Part shown: positions 53,679 to 63,883 of the stretch, in pieces
Position numbering within the stretch: the stretch's first letter is position 1
Layout of the letters: each line of letters starts with the position of its first letter
DNA from: Limosilactobacillus frumenti DSM 13145
GTDB lineage: Bacteria > Bacillota > Bacilli > Lactobacillales > Lactobacillaceae
Direction of reading: 5' to 3'
NCBI RefSeq assembly: GCF_001436045.1
Contig: NZ_AZER01000016.1
Coordinates: 372,001 to 436,000 of the forward strand
Length of the DNA: 64,000 nucleotides
Made by a program: the position numbers and the translations under genes
Notes under the pieces: generated by a model
What the model was told of the DNA's origin: nothing
What the model saw: only the letters and a program-made list of their open reading frames with translations
Databases searched by the model: none

Positions 53679-55187
53679 TTAAGCTTGAAATGCGGCTATC
53701 ATCCGGTCGAGTAATTCAAGATCAGTCTTCCGGGAGTAAATGTCCATGATTTCGTAAATTTGTGGTGCTGAGGTTGAGCCTGTGAATGCCAAGTTTAATG
53801 GGAAGTACAGGTTCCGACCCTTAACACCGGTTTCCTTACCAACTTCCTTAATTGCCTGGCTGTAGTCTAAGTCAGCATCGCCATTTGCCAACCGATCCTT
53901 GAGGTGACTCAGAACAGCAACGATGTCATCATTAGAGAAGTCATCATTGTCCTTTAATTGGTCGTAGTTAAAGTGTTGATCAAGAACAGTGTAGTAGTCC
54001 CAAGCATATTGCATAACTTCCAACAACTTGTTGACATCGCGTTGGTGAACATGGATGGTCTTCGCGATCAAGGTCTTCAATTCATCTTCTGGAACTGATT
54101 GCAGGCGCTTAGCTTCTTCAGTTTCGCCTTCCTTAATCAATGCCAAGGTCCGGTCCGTTAATTCATCAACGTCCATCTTCTTAATGTATTGGGCGTTCAT
54201 CCAATCAAGCTTCTTTTGATCGAAGTAAGCTGGAGCCTTGGACATCCGCTGTGGGTCATAAACTTTAATCAATTCATCCTTGGAGTAAATTTCACGTTCA
54301 CCAACCGGTGACCAGCCAAGGAAGGCAATGAAGTTGAAGATGGCTTCTGGTAAGTAACCATGCTTCTTATACTCATTGATGAATTGTAAAGTATCCTTAT
54401 CACGCTTACTGAGCTTCTTCCGTGTCTTAGGGTTGAAGATCAATGGAATGTGGCAGAAAGTTGGGTGTTCCCAACCAAGTGCTTCATAGATGGCAATTTG
54501 CTTTGGCGTGTTGGAAATATGATCAGCACCACGTAAAACGTGGGTGATCTCCATTGAGTGGTCATCAACAACAACGGCAAAGTTGTAAGTTGGCATTCCA
54601 TCACTCTTTTCAATGATGAAGTCACCACCCAAGTTGTCAGAGTTGAAGGAAACATGACCACGAGCAATATCGTCCCACTCGTAATCGTGGTTCTTTGGGA
54701 AGTGGAAACGAATCGTTGGCTTCAAGCCCTTGGCTTCCGCTGCCTTTTGTTCCTCTTCGCTCTTGCCATACCAACGACCATCATAGTGAGGAGCTTCATT
54801 GTTGGCACGTTGACGTTCACGCATTTCCTGAAGTTCTTCTTCTGTAGAGTAATCTTTGTAAGCAATCCCCGCATCAAGCAGTTTTTGAATGTACTTGTGG
54901 TAAATTCCCTTCTTATTCCGTTCACTCTGGCGGTATGGACCGTACTTTGGATTAGGCTTATTTGGACCTTCGTCCCAGTCAATACCTAACCAATGCAAGT
55001 TATCACGCTGACTGGCTTCACCATTCTTAACGTTCCGCTTAGTATCGGTATCTTCAATCCGCAATACCATCGTTCCGTTAAAGTGCCGAGCAAATAAATA
55101 GTTAAAAAGGGCTGACTGCGCATTACCGATGTGTAAGAAACCGGTTGGGCTTGGTGCGTAGCGAACTCTGACCTTCTTGTCATCCAT
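53679..55187 (-). CDS. gltX: Glutamyl-tRNA synthetase
   Basis: Class I aminoacyl-tRNA synthetase of 502 residues, with the HIGH-type motif [26 protein letters not shown] and the KMSKS-type motif [14 protein letters not shown]. In Firmicutes it is non-discriminating and also charges tRNA-Gln, which is amidated later; that is family knowledge. A promoter TTGACA-N16-TACAAT lies upstream (about 55244..55271), and AAGGAG precedes the ATG. Confidence 0.97.
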   Translation of the reverse strand: MDDKKVRVRYAPSPTGFLHIGNAQSALFNYLFARHFNGTMVLRIEDTDTKRNVKNGEASQRDNLHWLGIDWDEGPNKPNPKYGPYRQSERNKKGIYHKYIQKLLDAGIAYKDYSTEEELQEMRERQRANNEAPHYDGRWYGKSEEEQKAAEAKGLKPTIRFHFPKNHDYEWDDIARGHVSFNSDNLGGDFIIEKSDGMPTYNFAVVVDDHSMEITHVLRGADHISNTPKQIAIYEALGWEHPTFCHIPLIFNPKTRKKLSKRDKDTLQFINEYKKHGYLPEAIFNFIAFLGWSPVGEREIYSKDELIKVYDPQRMSKAPAYFDQKKLDWMNAQYIKKMDVDELTDRTLALIKEGETEEAKRLQSVPEDELKTLIAKTIHVHQRDVNKLLEVMQYAWDYYTVLDQHFNYDQLKDNDDFSNDDIVAVLSHLKDRLANGDADLDYSQAIKEVGKETGVKGRNLYFPLNLAFTGSTSAPQIYEIMDIYSRKTDLELLDRMIAAFQA

Positions 55188-55243
55188 TTTTGAGAATCTC
55201 CTTTAATGTAATTCACGACTAGATCGTGAGTGCAACAAATTTA

Positions 55244-55271
55244 ATTGTATCGGAAAGTCGTCATTTGTCAA
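55244..55271 (-). promoter_or_regulatory. Promoter of gltX
   Basis: Reading leftward: TTGACA, 16-bp spacer, TACAAT, about 60 bp before the ATG. No T-box features were seen. Confidence 0.7.
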
Positions 55272-55283
55272 TTTATGACGGCA

Positions 55284-55344
55284 CAAAAGCGCCCGTAATG
55301 GCATCTCCTACTTCATCAGTAAGCTTACCATTACCGGGGCGCTT
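55284..55344 (-). terminator. Terminator of glnA
   Basis: Long hairpin AAGCGCCC-GTAATGG / CCATTAC-GGGCGCTT (one small bulge) followed by TTTTG leftward. Confidence 0.8.
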
Positions 55345-55376
55345 CGATTGATCATTTTAATATTGATGACCACTTA

Positions 55377-56720
55377 TTAATATTGTTCCATATAACGCTT
55401 CCGTTCCCAATCAGAAACATGAGCACGGTAGGAATCATATTCACGGGTCTTAGCTTCCATGAAGCTGTTGTAAATGTGTTCACCAAGAGCACCCTTCATA
55501 ACATCATCAGCAGCTAAGTCCTTCAAAGCATTGTGCAAGTTATCCGGCAAGTTGACAATGCCCTTTTCTGACCGTTCAGCGGTCGACATGTTATAAATGT
55601 TTTCGTTAACGTTGTGAATTGGTTTGAGGTTGTTACGTAGGCCATCCAAACCGGCTTCCAAAACAGCAGCGATGGCCAAGTATGGGTTAGCAGCTGGATC
55701 AGCTGACCGCAATTCCAGACGAGTCCCCATGCCACGATCACTAGGAATCCGGACTAATGGTGAACGATTGGAAGTTGACCAAGCAACATAAACTGGTGCT
55801 TCGTAACCTGGTACTAAACGCTTGTAGGAGTTAACAATTGGGTTAACAATTGCGGTAAAGCTCCGGGCGTGTTTCATCAAACCGCCCAGGAAGTGGTATG
55901 CCGTAGATGATAATTGATCTTTATCATCAGCATCGTAAAAGGCATTCTTGCCATCTTGGCTGAAGAGGGACATGTTGAGGTGCATTCCGGAACCATTAAT
56001 TCCAGAAAGTGGTTTTGGCATGAATGTTGCATGCATGTTGTACTTCTTAGCGATGGTCTTAACAACCAGCTTGAAGGTTTGAATGTTATCAGCCGCTTCC
56101 AATGCGTCCGCATACTTAAAGTCAACTTCGTGCTGACCCGGAGCAACTTCGTGGTGGGCAGCTTCAACATCGAAGCCCATCTTTTCAAGAGCGAGAACGA
56201 TATCACGCCGGCAATCTTCACCGGTGTCAGCTGGTTCCATGTCAAAGTAATTTTCGGAATCGTTAACAATAGTCGTTGGGTTCCCGTTTTCATCGTTCTT
56301 AAAGAGGAAGAATTCTGGTTCAGGGCCAATATTAAAGTCCTTGAAACCTAGTTTTTGCATGTCAGTCAAGACACGCTTCAAATTGTTACGAGGATCGCCA
56401 GAAAATGGCGTGCCGTCAGTCATGTGAACACTGCAAATAACACGAGCAACCTTACCATGTTCCGCACCCCATGGGAATGTCAACCAAGTCGACATGTCTG
56501 GGTACAGGTACATGTCACTTTCTTCAATCCGTACAAACCCATCGATGGATGAACCATCAAACATAATCTTATTGTCCATCAACTTATCCAGTTGACTAAC
56601 TGGTAAGTCGACACTCTTAATTGTTCCTAAGAGGTCGGTGAACATTACCCGCAAGAAACGGATGTTTTCGTCCTTCACCATTTGGCGAACTTCATCTTTG
56701 CTATATTCATGTCTAGCCAT
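55377..56720 (-). CDS. glnA: Glutamine synthetase, type I
   Basis: Makes glutamine from glutamate and ammonia. The 447-residue subunit has [24 protein letters not shown], the Mg/glutamate sites [13 protein letters not shown] and [17 protein letters not shown], and NRSPLVRIP. It lacks the adenylylation loop sequence expected of enterobacterial forms and is GSI-alpha-like. ATG 56720 with AAAGGGAT upstream; longer frames lie in the leader. No glnR precedes it, unlike in many Firmicutes. Confidence 0.96.
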   Translation of the reverse strand: MARHEYSKDEVRQMVKDENIRFLRVMFTDLLGTIKSVDLPVSQLDKLMDNKIMFDGSSIDGFVRIEESDMYLYPDMSTWLTFPWGAEHGKVARVICSVHMTDGTPFSGDPRNNLKRVLTDMQKLGFKDFNIGPEPEFFLFKNDENGNPTTIVNDSENYFDMEPADTGEDCRRDIVLALEKMGFDVEAAHHEVAPGQHEVDFKYADALEAADNIQTFKLVVKTIAKKYNMHATFMPKPLSGINGSGMHLNMSLFSQDGKNAFYDADDKDQLSSTAYHFLGGLMKHARSFTAIVNPIVNSYKRLVPGYEAPVYVAWSTSNRSPLVRIPSDRGMGTRLELRSADPAANPYLAIAAVLEAGLDGLRNNLKPIHNVNENIYNMSTAERSEKGIVNLPDNLHNALKDLAADDVMKGALGEHIYNSFMEAKTREYDSYRAHVSDWERKRYMEQY

Positions 56721-56874
56721 ATGTCTAATCCCTTTCATAACAAAATCTGCTGTTCTTAATAAAATTAAGTGCCGTTTGCAATCTTTTAAGTAGACCATTC
56801 GGCACCAAATGATTAAGTAACAACTAGTTCCTCTAACACGTTCTAAGAATACCAATTGACCTGGGGGAAGTCAA
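56721..56874 (-). promoter_or_regulatory. glnA promoter and structured leader
   Basis: Promoter TTGACT (56874..56869), 17-bp spacer, TATTCT (56851..56846). The leader can form a hairpin GTGCCG/CGGCAC (around 56767..56808). A clear GlnR box (TGTNA-N7-TNACA) was not found. Confidence 0.65.
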
Positions 56875-56923
56875 TTTAATGAAAACGTTTTAACCTGATT
56901 GTAAATAAATCAAGCCTGAAACT

Positions 56924-57835
56924 TTATTTATTTAACCAGTCCTTAATTAGCTCCTTAACATCGTTAGGCTGATTTTTACCAGAAACCAGGTCAAACCAGT
57001 GAACGTCCATTTTATTCCGAAACCAGGTGAGCTGACGCTTCGCATAGTGACGTGAATCCTTCTTAATCTTATCAACGGCAGTAGTCAGGTCACAATCACC
57101 GGTAAAGTACGGGAATAATTCATGATAGCCAATTCCTTTACCAGCAGGCAGCTCTGCCCCTCCCTGATCAAACAACCAACGAGCCTCATTAAGTAATCCC
57201 GCATCCATCATCAAGTCGACGCGCTTGTTAATACGGTCATAGAGCACAGGCCGGTCAGTGGTCAAGCCAATCAATAAGTAATCGTTCACCGCCTCTTGTT
57301 GTGGCTGGTCAGAAAAGCGGCGCCCGGTTTGGTGAATCACTTCAAGAGCGCGAATTACTCGTCGTGTGTTACCTACGGGGATTTGACGAGCTGCTGGCGA
57401 ATCCAGTTGCTCTAATCGATTCCAAACAAATTGGGAACCACGCTGTTTGGCAACCGCTTCCCAGTGCTCACGAAAAGAGATTGATTGTTGACTACCTAAG
57501 GTAAGGTTATTTGTTAGCGCCTGCAGGTAAAAGCCAGTTCCCCCGACAATCAAAGGTAAATGGTGACGCCCACTGATTTCTTTGATGAGGCGCCCTGCTG
57601 ATGATTTAAATTCCGCAACCGAGTATTGGTGGTCAACATCCACAATATCAATTAAATGATGCGGAACCCCTGCCATTTCATCTGGACGAATTTTGGCAGT
57701 TCCAATGTCAAGGTGGCGATAGACTTGCATAGAATCCCCAGAAATGACTTCGCCATGAAAGACTTTGGCAATTTGAATTGATAGGGCGGTCTTACCAACT
57801 GCAGTCGGTCCGACAATTGCAACGACTTTTGACAA
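56924..57835 (-). CDS. miaA: tRNA dimethylallyltransferase
   Basis: Transfers a dimethylallyl group to A37 of tRNAs reading UNN codons. The 303 residues open with the P-loop VAIVGPTAVGKTALSIQIAK, followed by GEVISGDSMQVYRHLDIGTAK, VGGTGFYLQAL and QTGRRFSD. Length is normal. It lies upstream of glnA with its own start signal. Confidence 0.95.
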   Translation of the reverse strand: MSKVVAIVGPTAVGKTALSIQIAKVFHGEVISGDSMQVYRHLDIGTAKIRPDEMAGVPHHLIDIVDVDHQYSVAEFKSSAGRLIKEISGRHHLPLIVGGTGFYLQALTNNLTLGSQQSISFREHWEAVAKQRGSQFVWNRLEQLDSPAARQIPVGNTRRVIRALEVIHQTGRRFSDQPQQEAVNDYLLIGLTTDRPVLYDRINKRVDLMMDAGLLNEARWLFDQGGAELPAGKGIGYHELFPYFTGDCDLTTAVDKIKKDSRHYAKRQLTWFRNKMDVHWFDLVSGKNQPNDVKELIKDWLNK

Positions 57836-57936
57836 TTTAACCCTTCCTTTCCCAGATTTATTAACAGTCTGACTGGTAAAAAGCAGTTAATTCTTGCATA
57901 ATAGAGTTAAGTATAAAACAAAAGGAGGAAACTAAG

Positions 57937-58113
57937 ATGAAGCAATTTGCAAAGGGTGTTTTAGTCGGTGGTCTCGGAACTATTGCTGCCATTGCTAGTG
58001 GCTTATTCACATTCCACAAGACTGTTATCGAACCAGTTGAAGAACAAGAAAAGAAGTTTGACGAAAACCGTCGTGCTGCAATCCGTAAGGGTCGTTCCGC
58101 TCACCAAGGCTAA
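57937..58113 (+). CDS. DUF3042 family small membrane protein
   Basis: A 58-residue protein: KQFAKGVLVGGLGTIAAIASGLFTFHKTVIEPVEEQEKKFDENRRAAIRKGRSAHQG. One membrane helix with a cytoplasmic charged tail, matching the DUF3042 pattern of lactobacilli and enterococci. AAAGGAGG precedes the ATG. Function unknown. Confidence 0.85.
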   Translation: MKQFAKGVLVGGLGTIAAIASGLFTFHKTVIEPVEEQEKKFDENRRAAIRKGRSAHQG

Positions 58114-58187
58114 AGCAAACAATTAATTATACTAAATATTATTCATGAGGAGAAGGCATTACTTTTAATTACCTTCTTAAGCATGAC

Positions 58188-58230
58188 AAAAGCTCCGGTC
58201 ATTCGCACTTGCGAACATCCGGAGCTTTTT
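58188..58230. terminator. Bidirectional terminator
   Basis: AAAAGCTCCGG/CCGGAGCTTTTT stem between the rightward DUF3042 gene and the leftward rhodanese-like gene; an inner TTCGC/GCGAA stem extends it. Confidence 0.88.
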
Positions 58231-58235
58231 GCTTT

Positions 58236-58649
58236 TTAATACTTGGACTTCTTCGTCTTACCGTTCCACTTTAAGTAGCCGCCCTTAAGGATATACAAGT
58301 GCTTGTATCCCTTCTTACCAAGGAAAGCTGCTGCCTGAGTACTCAGTGTCATTCCCTGATCGTACATGTAAACGGGGAGGTCAGGACGTAATTCACTATA
58401 CTGTTGCTTTAAATAAACGTATGGCAAACTCCGTGCGCCTAAAATATGACCCTTCCGGAAATCTTCCGGCTGCCGGAGATCGATTACTTGGGCCTTCCGC
58501 ATTCCTTCTTGGAATTGCTGCTCGTCAATGACGGTTGCGTAATGACGCCGCCGCAAATATTGGAGACCCCAAGCAATTAACCAGGCCAGCAGAAGAACAA
58601 CGATAACAATGTTGAAAGTCAGTAAACCAGAATTAACTGCTAAAAACAC
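58236..58649 (-). CDS. Membrane-anchored rhodanese-like protein lacking the active cysteine
   Basis: A 137-residue protein with an N-terminal membrane helix (FNIVIVVLLLAWLIAWGLQYL) and a rhodanese fold (AQVIDLRQPEDFRKGHILGARSLPY ... GYKHLYILKGGYLKWNG). The active-site loop, normally starting with Cys, reads VYMYDQGMTLSTQ, so sulfur transfer is unlikely. A non-catalytic or regulatory role is inferred. GTG start with GAGG upstream. It precedes glcK and yqgQ, a common Firmicutes order. Confidence 0.85.
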   Translation of the reverse strand: MFLAVNSGLLTFNIVIVVLLLAWLIAWGLQYLRRRHYATVIDEQQFQEGMRKAQVIDLRQPEDFRKGHILGARSLPYVYLKQQYSELRPDLPVYMYDQGMTLSTQAAAFLGKKGYKHLYILKGGYLKWNGKTKKSKY

Positions 58650-58671
58650 TCTAAACGCTCCTCACTTTCGA

Positions 58672-59634
58672 TTAGTCCATAAATTGGCGAGCTAATGAAG
58701 CCGCACCAATCACACCAGCATCATTACCTAATTCTGCCAGCTTCAATTGAGTAGAAGTCTTAACAGTTGGGAAGGCAAATTTCTTAAAGTTGGCATTAAC
58801 CCGCTTCAGTAAGAAGTCACCGGCTGCAGATACCCCACCACCGATAACAAGGTATTCAGGGTTCAAAGCATCACTTAAATTAGCGCAAGCCAATCCTAAG
58901 TACATGCATACTTCATCAACAACCACGTTTGCCAGGTAATCATTTTCCTTGGCAAGGTCAAAGACAATCTTGGCAGTGATTTCATCACCGTTATCAATCA
59001 TAGCCTTCAGACGGCTATCACCTTCGTATTCTTCAGCCTTATCTTGGGCAATGTGAACAATTCCAGTGGCAGAAGCGTATTGTTCCAGGCAACCATGATT
59101 ACCACAAGTACAAAGGTAACCATTTGGCTTAACGATCATGTGGCCAACTTCACCACCGGCACCAAGACCATGAATCAACTTACCATTGGAAATTAATCCA
59201 CCACCAACACCGGTACCTAAAGTAATAAAGGCAACATCGTCACCTTCGTTACCAGCACCCTTCCAAAGTTCACCCAGGGCAGCAACGTTGGCATCATTAT
59301 CTACGGCGAACTTCATACCAGTTCCTTTTTCAATGTCATCCTTGACATGTTGGGTCGTCTTCCAGTTTAAGTTGTAGGCACCGATAACAGTTCCCTTATC
59401 ACGGTCAATCGTTCCGGGAGTTCCCATGCCGATACCAACAAATTGGTCACGACTCATCTTGTACAGGTCCAAATGGTGGTTAATGGAATCCACAATGTCA
59501 GGAACAATGTGAGATCCTTCATCCAAAATATTTGTCCGTAATGACCACTTTTGCTGAATTTCACCATTTTCTGTCAAAATTGCAAACTTGATCGTCGTAC
59601 CACCAAGGTCAACACCAATTAATTTCTTTGCCAT
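58672..59634 (-). CDS. glcK: Glucokinase, ROK family
   Basis: Phosphorylates glucose with ATP. The 320 residues begin GVDLGGTTIKFAIL (phosphate-binding), contain DNDANVAALGELWKG, the ROK signature with zinc motif CTCGNHGCLEQYAS, and the end LVIGGGVSAAGDFLL. It follows yqgQ and the rhomboid gene in the usual yqgQ-glcK order. Confidence 0.96.
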   Translation of the reverse strand: MAKKLIGVDLGGTTIKFAILTENGEIQQKWSLRTNILDEGSHIVPDIVDSINHHLDLYKMSRDQFVGIGMGTPGTIDRDKGTVIGAYNLNWKTTQHVKDDIEKGTGMKFAVDNDANVAALGELWKGAGNEGDDVAFITLGTGVGGGLISNGKLIHGLGAGGEVGHMIVKPNGYLCTCGNHGCLEQYASATGIVHIAQDKAEEYEGDSRLKAMIDNGDEITAKIVFDLAKENDYLANVVVDEVCMYLGLACANLSDALNPEYLVIGGGVSAAGDFLLKRVNANFKKFAFPTVKTSTQLKLAELGNDAGVIGAASLARQFMD

Positions 59635-59657
59635 AATTATTTCTATCCCTTTCCTTG

Positions 59658-59897
59658 CTAAATGGCAGTGCCATTCTTTTCCCTAATTTCTTCTTCGCGA
59701 TGTTCCTTACGCAATACAATCTTGGCCTTCATGTATGTTTGACGATCGACCACTCCAGCCTCGTAAAGGTGATCCAATTCAATCGCCATCAGTTCAATAT
59801 CATAGAGGCGCTTGCCAACATAAACGAAGACGTTAAATTCCTTGAGTAATTGCTGAACATCATATAATGTCCGGTATTCACGTTGCTTTACAACCAT
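59658..59897 (-). CDS. YqgQ family protein (DUF910)
   Basis: A 79-residue protein, REYRTLYDVQQLLKEFNVFVYVGKRLYDIELMAIELDHLYEAGVVDRQTYMKAKIVLRKEH, with the YqgQ pattern (DVQQ.L..F, YxGxRLxDIELM). Role unknown; thought to bind single-stranded nucleic acid in some homologues, which is not shown here. Directly upstream of glcK. Confidence 0.9.
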   Translation of the reverse strand: MVVKQREYRTLYDVQQLLKEFNVFVYVGKRLYDIELMAIELDHLYEAGVVDRQTYMKAKIVLRKEHREEEIREKNGTAI

Positions 59898-59901
59898 ATT
59901 T

Positions 59902-60564
59902 TCACCAGCTTAATTTACTACCAATCATTACAATCCCAACGATCATCACAATCAAGCTTATGATTTGCTTGTGCCGAATAACAGGCCCCATTAATGGAGC
60001 GCCAACAACATAAGAAACTAAAAAGCCACCCAAAAGGCCGCCCAGGTGACCCGCAAGGTCAATGCCCGGCGTAAAAAGGTCAATTCCAATGTTCAAGACA
60101 ACCAACATTAAGAACTGGCGACTTAATTGACGAATAGCAAAATTATTCCGGTAAGATTCACCCAGCATCAAGAACGCCCCAAATAAACCAAAAAGCGCCG
60201 TACTAGCACCAGCTGAAATAGTATTGGGAAGGAAAACCGCACTCGCTAAGTTACCCATAAATGCTGATACCAGGTAAATAACTAACATCCGCCAATGACC
60301 AAAAATTTCTTCAATGTATTGGCCCATGAAATATAGTGTGAGGCTATTGACCAATAAATGGGTAAAGCCAATATGAACAAAGACAGGCGTGATTAATCGC
60401 CACCATTGTCCAGCCTCAATCAGCTGTGTCTGACGACCGCCAAACAGCAAAATCACCGATTGATTAGTTGATCCGCCCAGCAAGGTCATCAGAACAAACA
60501 CAACAATTTGAATTGTTAACAAGACTAACGTGACCGGTGCAACAGACCAGATCCGATTATTCAT
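59902..60564 (-). CDS. Rhomboid family intramembrane serine protease
   Basis: A polytopic membrane protease of about 220 residues. It has WWRLITPVFVHIGFTHLLVNSLTLYFMGQYIEEIFG (H and N of the oxyanion region), the catalytic serine in GASTALFGLFGAFL and the catalytic His in GIDLAGHLGGLLGGF. The ATG at 60564 shares a base with the upstream stop, so the longer frame is not used. Confidence 0.93.
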   Translation of the reverse strand: MNNRIWSVAPVTLVLLTIQIVVFVLMTLLGGSTNQSVILLFGGRQTQLIEAGQWWRLITPVFVHIGFTHLLVNSLTLYFMGQYIEEIFGHWRMLVIYLVSAFMGNLASAVFLPNTISAGASTALFGLFGAFLMLGESYRNNFAIRQLSRQFLMLVVLNIGIDLFTPGIDLAGHLGGLLGGFLVSYVVGAPLMGPVIRHKQIISLIVMIVGIVMIGSKLSW

Positions 60565-61121
60565 TAATCCGTCTCCGGCAATGAGATCACATGGTCCACC
60601 TTTTGGTCGTGGCCTTCTGCGATCCACTCATTTTCTTCAGCCACCTGGGTTGTAAAGGCCACCGCCATTGTTTGACCATGGTATTGACTCAGGTAACGAT
60701 CATAGTAGCCGCCCCCAAAACCGATCCGTTTGCCGGAACGCGTAAATGCTACTCCGGGAACAATCATTAAATCGATTTCATCGGGCTGATAAACTTTACC
60801 ATCTTGAGGTTCGAGAATCCCGAAACCGGTTTCCTCAAAGATGGTGTCCTCATTCAAGGCCACAAATTCCATCTGACGATGAGGTAAGGTCCGTGGAACC
60901 ACTATCTGCCGTCCTTCATGCCGAGCATGGAGAATGATGGGCGCAGTGTCGAGTTCCAACGATTGACTCATGGTAGTTGCAATAACCTTGGCATTCATCC
61001 ATTCAGGGGTGTCAAACAATGCCGACGTCAGTCGTTTTTCTTCATGAAAACGCGTATTTAGGTCTAATTGTTGAAGACGCGCAATGTAAGCTTGACGTAA
61101 CTCTTGTTTTGTATACGCCAT
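60564..61121 (-). CDS. 5-formyltetrahydrofolate cyclo-ligase
   Basis: Converts 5-formyl-THF to methenyl-THF at the cost of ATP. The 185 residues show the N-terminal KQELRQAYIARLQQLD, the middle EPQDGKVYQPDEIDLMIVPGVAFTRSGKRIGFGGGYYDRYLSQYHG, and the C-terminal VDHVISLPE. Coupled to the rhomboid gene, the usual Firmicutes arrangement. Confidence 0.95.
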   Translation of the reverse strand: MAYTKQELRQAYIARLQQLDLNTRFHEEKRLTSALFDTPEWMNAKVIATTMSQSLELDTAPIILHARHEGRQIVVPRTLPHRQMEFVALNEDTIFEETGFGILEPQDGKVYQPDEIDLMIVPGVAFTRSGKRIGFGGGYYDRYLSQYHGQTMAVAFTTQVAEENEWIAEGHDQKVDHVISLPETD

Positions 61122-61220
61122 GAATTCTCATCTCTCCTTTATCAAACGTTTTCATTGTTTCATTATCACAGCTCACTATTATTTATGCAAGCGTTTTTTC
61201 ATGATATCTCTAAAATACAC

Positions 61221-61253
61221 AAAAACTCCTAACGTTGCTTAAAACGTCAGGAG
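61221..61253 (-). terminator. Terminator of rpmG
   Basis: CTCCTGACGTT/AACGTTAGGAG stem (one mismatch) followed by T5 leftward, about 50 bp after the rpmG stop. Confidence 0.83.
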
Positions 61254-61300
61254 CAATGCTGACAGTAATGAACTAGCTGAAGTTCACTAGCTGTTTATTA

Positions 61301-61450
61301 TTACTTAGTTTCACGGTGCAATGTAACCTTGCGTTCCCGAGGGCAGTACTTGTTTAATCCAAGACGGTCGGGATTGTGACGACGGTTCTTACTAGTTAAG
61401 TAAGTGCGTTCGTGGCATGAAGTACATTCAAGAGTAATGTTGACACGCAT
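61301..61450 (-). CDS. rpmG: 50S ribosomal protein L33
   Basis: A 49-residue protein: [49 protein letters not shown]. One full CxxC pair and a single Cys in the second half (YCPRER), as in many lactobacillus L33 copies. The ATG at 61450 has GGAGG eight bases upstream; an ATG six bases earlier is too close to it. Confidence 0.95.
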   Translation of the reverse strand: MRVNITLECTSCHERTYLTSKNRRHNPDRLGLNKYCPRERKVTLHRETK

Positions 61451-61584
61451 TGTCATAACCTCCAATAACTTATTTTAAAATTTACACGGTTAAATTCTAA
61501 CCCTAACTCGTACAACTATATCATTAATTACCAGCTTTGACCAGTCTTTTGGCAAGATTGTTAAGGAAAAAGCCTTGACAGTGA

Positions 61585-63666
61585 TTAATAATTACCGTTG
61601 CTCTTCTGACTTTGCACCATCTTCCAGTAGGCGTTAAAGATTTGCTTGGCCATGTTTAAGTTGGCACCACCATCATCATTGGTGGCCCCAGGGATAGCCA
61701 AGGCAACAACGACTTGAGGGTGGTCATATGGAGCATAACCGGCAAAACTTAAGGTCGTTGTCTTGTGACCTTCAGAAACCGTTTCGGCGGTCCCAGTCTT
61801 TCCGGCAATTCCTGGCTTAACACTTGCTAGTGGCTTACCAGTAATATAGGCATTAGATCCGTGAACAACATTATATAACCCCTGACGAACAGTATCAAAG
61901 TCAGCTTTAGAAGCTGGGATCGTGAACTGAACTTGTGGCTGAGTCGTATATTCGACCCGGCCGAGTTTACCATTAGCTTTGGTTCCCCGAATTTCCTTCA
62001 CGACATAAGGCCGCATCCGGTTACCACCGTTAGCAATCGTTGACATATATTGTGCTAACTGAATAGTTGTGTAACCATCATAGTTCCCATAAGAAAGGTC
62101 CAATGCAGAACCGACATGCTTTTCATCAGATGGACCAGTGTATCCAGCAGTTTCCCCTGGGAGGTCAATACCAGTCTTAACACCGAGCCCAAACATATTA
62201 AAGTATTTCCGTTCCGTTTGGAAAATATCTGGCTTTAAGGTTAATGCAGTATTTGGCTTATAATTCATTCCCCCCTCTTTCATGATTAACTGCATCATGT
62301 AAGAGTTTGAGGAAACTTCAAGAGCCAGGGGAGCCGTTAAGGCCATGCTTGCTGACCCGCTCTTATTGAACCAGGAACTCTTTTGAGAAATTCCTTCGAC
62401 CTTGATTGGCTGGTCAGTCAAAGTGTTGTCATTCGGGGTAATAACACCGGACATCAGTCCACCCATAACCGTGGCTCCTTTAACAACGGACCCCATGGTG
62501 ATTGGGTGGTTAATTGCCCCGATTTCATCAACTGTTTCTTTACCAGTTTTCGGGTTGCGATCAATCCCTGCCATGGCATAAATAGCCCCGGTATTCGGAT
62601 TCATGACCACTGCATAACAACCGGAAGAATATGAATTACCAGCAGCAGCATAGTTACTCTTCAGGATGTCCTGAACCTTAGCCTGGAACTTCGAGTTAAT
62701 CGTCAGGACCAGATTGCTCCCCTTTTTACCACGGTACTTCATTACTTCATTAGTGACTTTATTACCACTTGTAGTGACTTCTGTTTGGGACTTTGATCCC
62801 GCTAAGGTGCTTTGAAATTCCTTTTCCAAGTAGCTTTGCCCAACGGAATCGTTACGTGAGTACCCTTGAGAAAGCAGGCTATTAATTTCATCGCTTGGCA
62901 AACCAGTCGTTGAAACGGTCCCGGTAAACGACTTAAAGTCATTTCCTTGGGGGTAGTTCCGTGTCCAGGCCGTCCCAATTTTAACCCCAGGCATTTCACC
63001 CAAGTGTTCACCAACCTCAGCCAATTCCTTCGCCGTGACACCCGTCTTCTTAATATATGTCGTAGACAATGAATATGCCCCTGACATTGCGGAATAGATA
63101 CGAGCATTACTCTTCTGGTGAGCATTTAGACGCCATTCACTGGGGTGGTTAGTCAAGTACTTAACCGCCTTGTTATATTTGGAATCATCCGAAGCGTTTT
63201 TGGAAATATTTAATTTACGAACAACTGCATTTAAATTACTCTTATTAGCCAAGTAGTAATCAATCTGATTCCGATCTGTTAACCGGGTATCACTGTTGCT
63301 AACGTGAACGTAACTCCCTAATTGTTTGGCGATCTTATAAATCTGGTCATTTGTCACGTCCGCGCTCTTGGTATAAGTAATTGCCTGGTGAGTTTGGTTA
63401 CCGACAATAACCCGACCAGCGGTATCGTAAATCATCCCCCGCTGGACGTTGTTGGTTTGGATCGTTGTGTCAGAACGCTTAACTTCGGCCTTATAGGCGG
63501 TACCATTCAAGACTTGTAAGTAAAACAACCGCCCTGCTAATAGGAGCAGCAGGAGGCCAACAACCCATAGCAAGAAATTCAGCCGAAATGGGATAATTGA
63601 TTGCGCATTTTTCGGTTTGCTTATTTTCGCGTTAAAGAGATTGCGAATTCGATCAAGATATTTCAC
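61585..63666 (-). CDS. Class B penicillin-binding protein (PBP2 type transpeptidase)
   Basis: A 693-residue cell-wall transpeptidase with a cytoplasmic N-terminus, one membrane anchor (FLLWVVGLLLLLLAGRLFYLQVL), a dimerisation domain beginning RGMIYDTAGRVIVGN and the transpeptidase domain. Catalytic motifs are SVVK (serine nucleophile), SSNS and KTGT. It is a separate monocistronic unit upstream of rpmG. Whether it serves elongation or another PBP2 role is unclear from sequence alone. Confidence 0.93.
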   Translation of the reverse strand: MKYLDRIRNLFNAKISKPKNAQSIIPFRLNFLLWVVGLLLLLLAGRLFYLQVLNGTAYKAEVKRSDTTIQTNNVQRGMIYDTAGRVIVGNQTHQAITYTKSADVTNDQIYKIAKQLGSYVHVSNSDTRLTDRNQIDYYLANKSNLNAVVRKLNISKNASDDSKYNKAVKYLTNHPSEWRLNAHQKSNARIYSAMSGAYSLSTTYIKKTGVTAKELAEVGEHLGEMPGVKIGTAWTRNYPQGNDFKSFTGTVSTTGLPSDEINSLLSQGYSRNDSVGQSYLEKEFQSTLAGSKSQTEVTTSGNKVTNEVMKYRGKKGSNLVLTINSKFQAKVQDILKSNYAAAGNSYSSGCYAVVMNPNTGAIYAMAGIDRNPKTGKETVDEIGAINHPITMGSVVKGATVMGGLMSGVITPNDNTLTDQPIKVEGISQKSSWFNKSGSASMALTAPLALEVSSNSYMMQLIMKEGGMNYKPNTALTLKPDIFQTERKYFNMFGLGVKTGIDLPGETAGYTGPSDEKHVGSALDLSYGNYDGYTTIQLAQYMSTIANGGNRMRPYVVKEIRGTKANGKLGRVEYTTQPQVQFTIPASKADFDTVRQGLYNVVHGSNAYITGKPLASVKPGIAGKTGTAETVSEGHKTTTLSFAGYAPYDHPQVVVALAIPGATNDDGGANLNMAKQIFNAYWKMVQSQKSNGNY

Positions 63667-63883
63667 AGTAGCAAAATTCTCCTTTTACCGTGATGAATAA
63701 TATTGTATCAAATTTTATTTTCTGCCGCATTGGCAATTAAAGTATCAACCGCTATCTTACTCCAAGATAAGTAAAAAAGAAATTGTGAGCGTCATAATTT
63801 GGATAATCTTAACTCTTAAACAACTTCTTTCACTATTAATCCGTTATATAATAGAAACACTTTGCTGATCAGGAGGACTTATT

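Noticed and set aside
56875-56900. cre-like sequence TGAAAACGTTTTAA upstream of the glnA promoter
   Set aside because: Fits the catabolite response element only with a mismatch at a key position and lies upstream of the promoter; too weak to report as a site.
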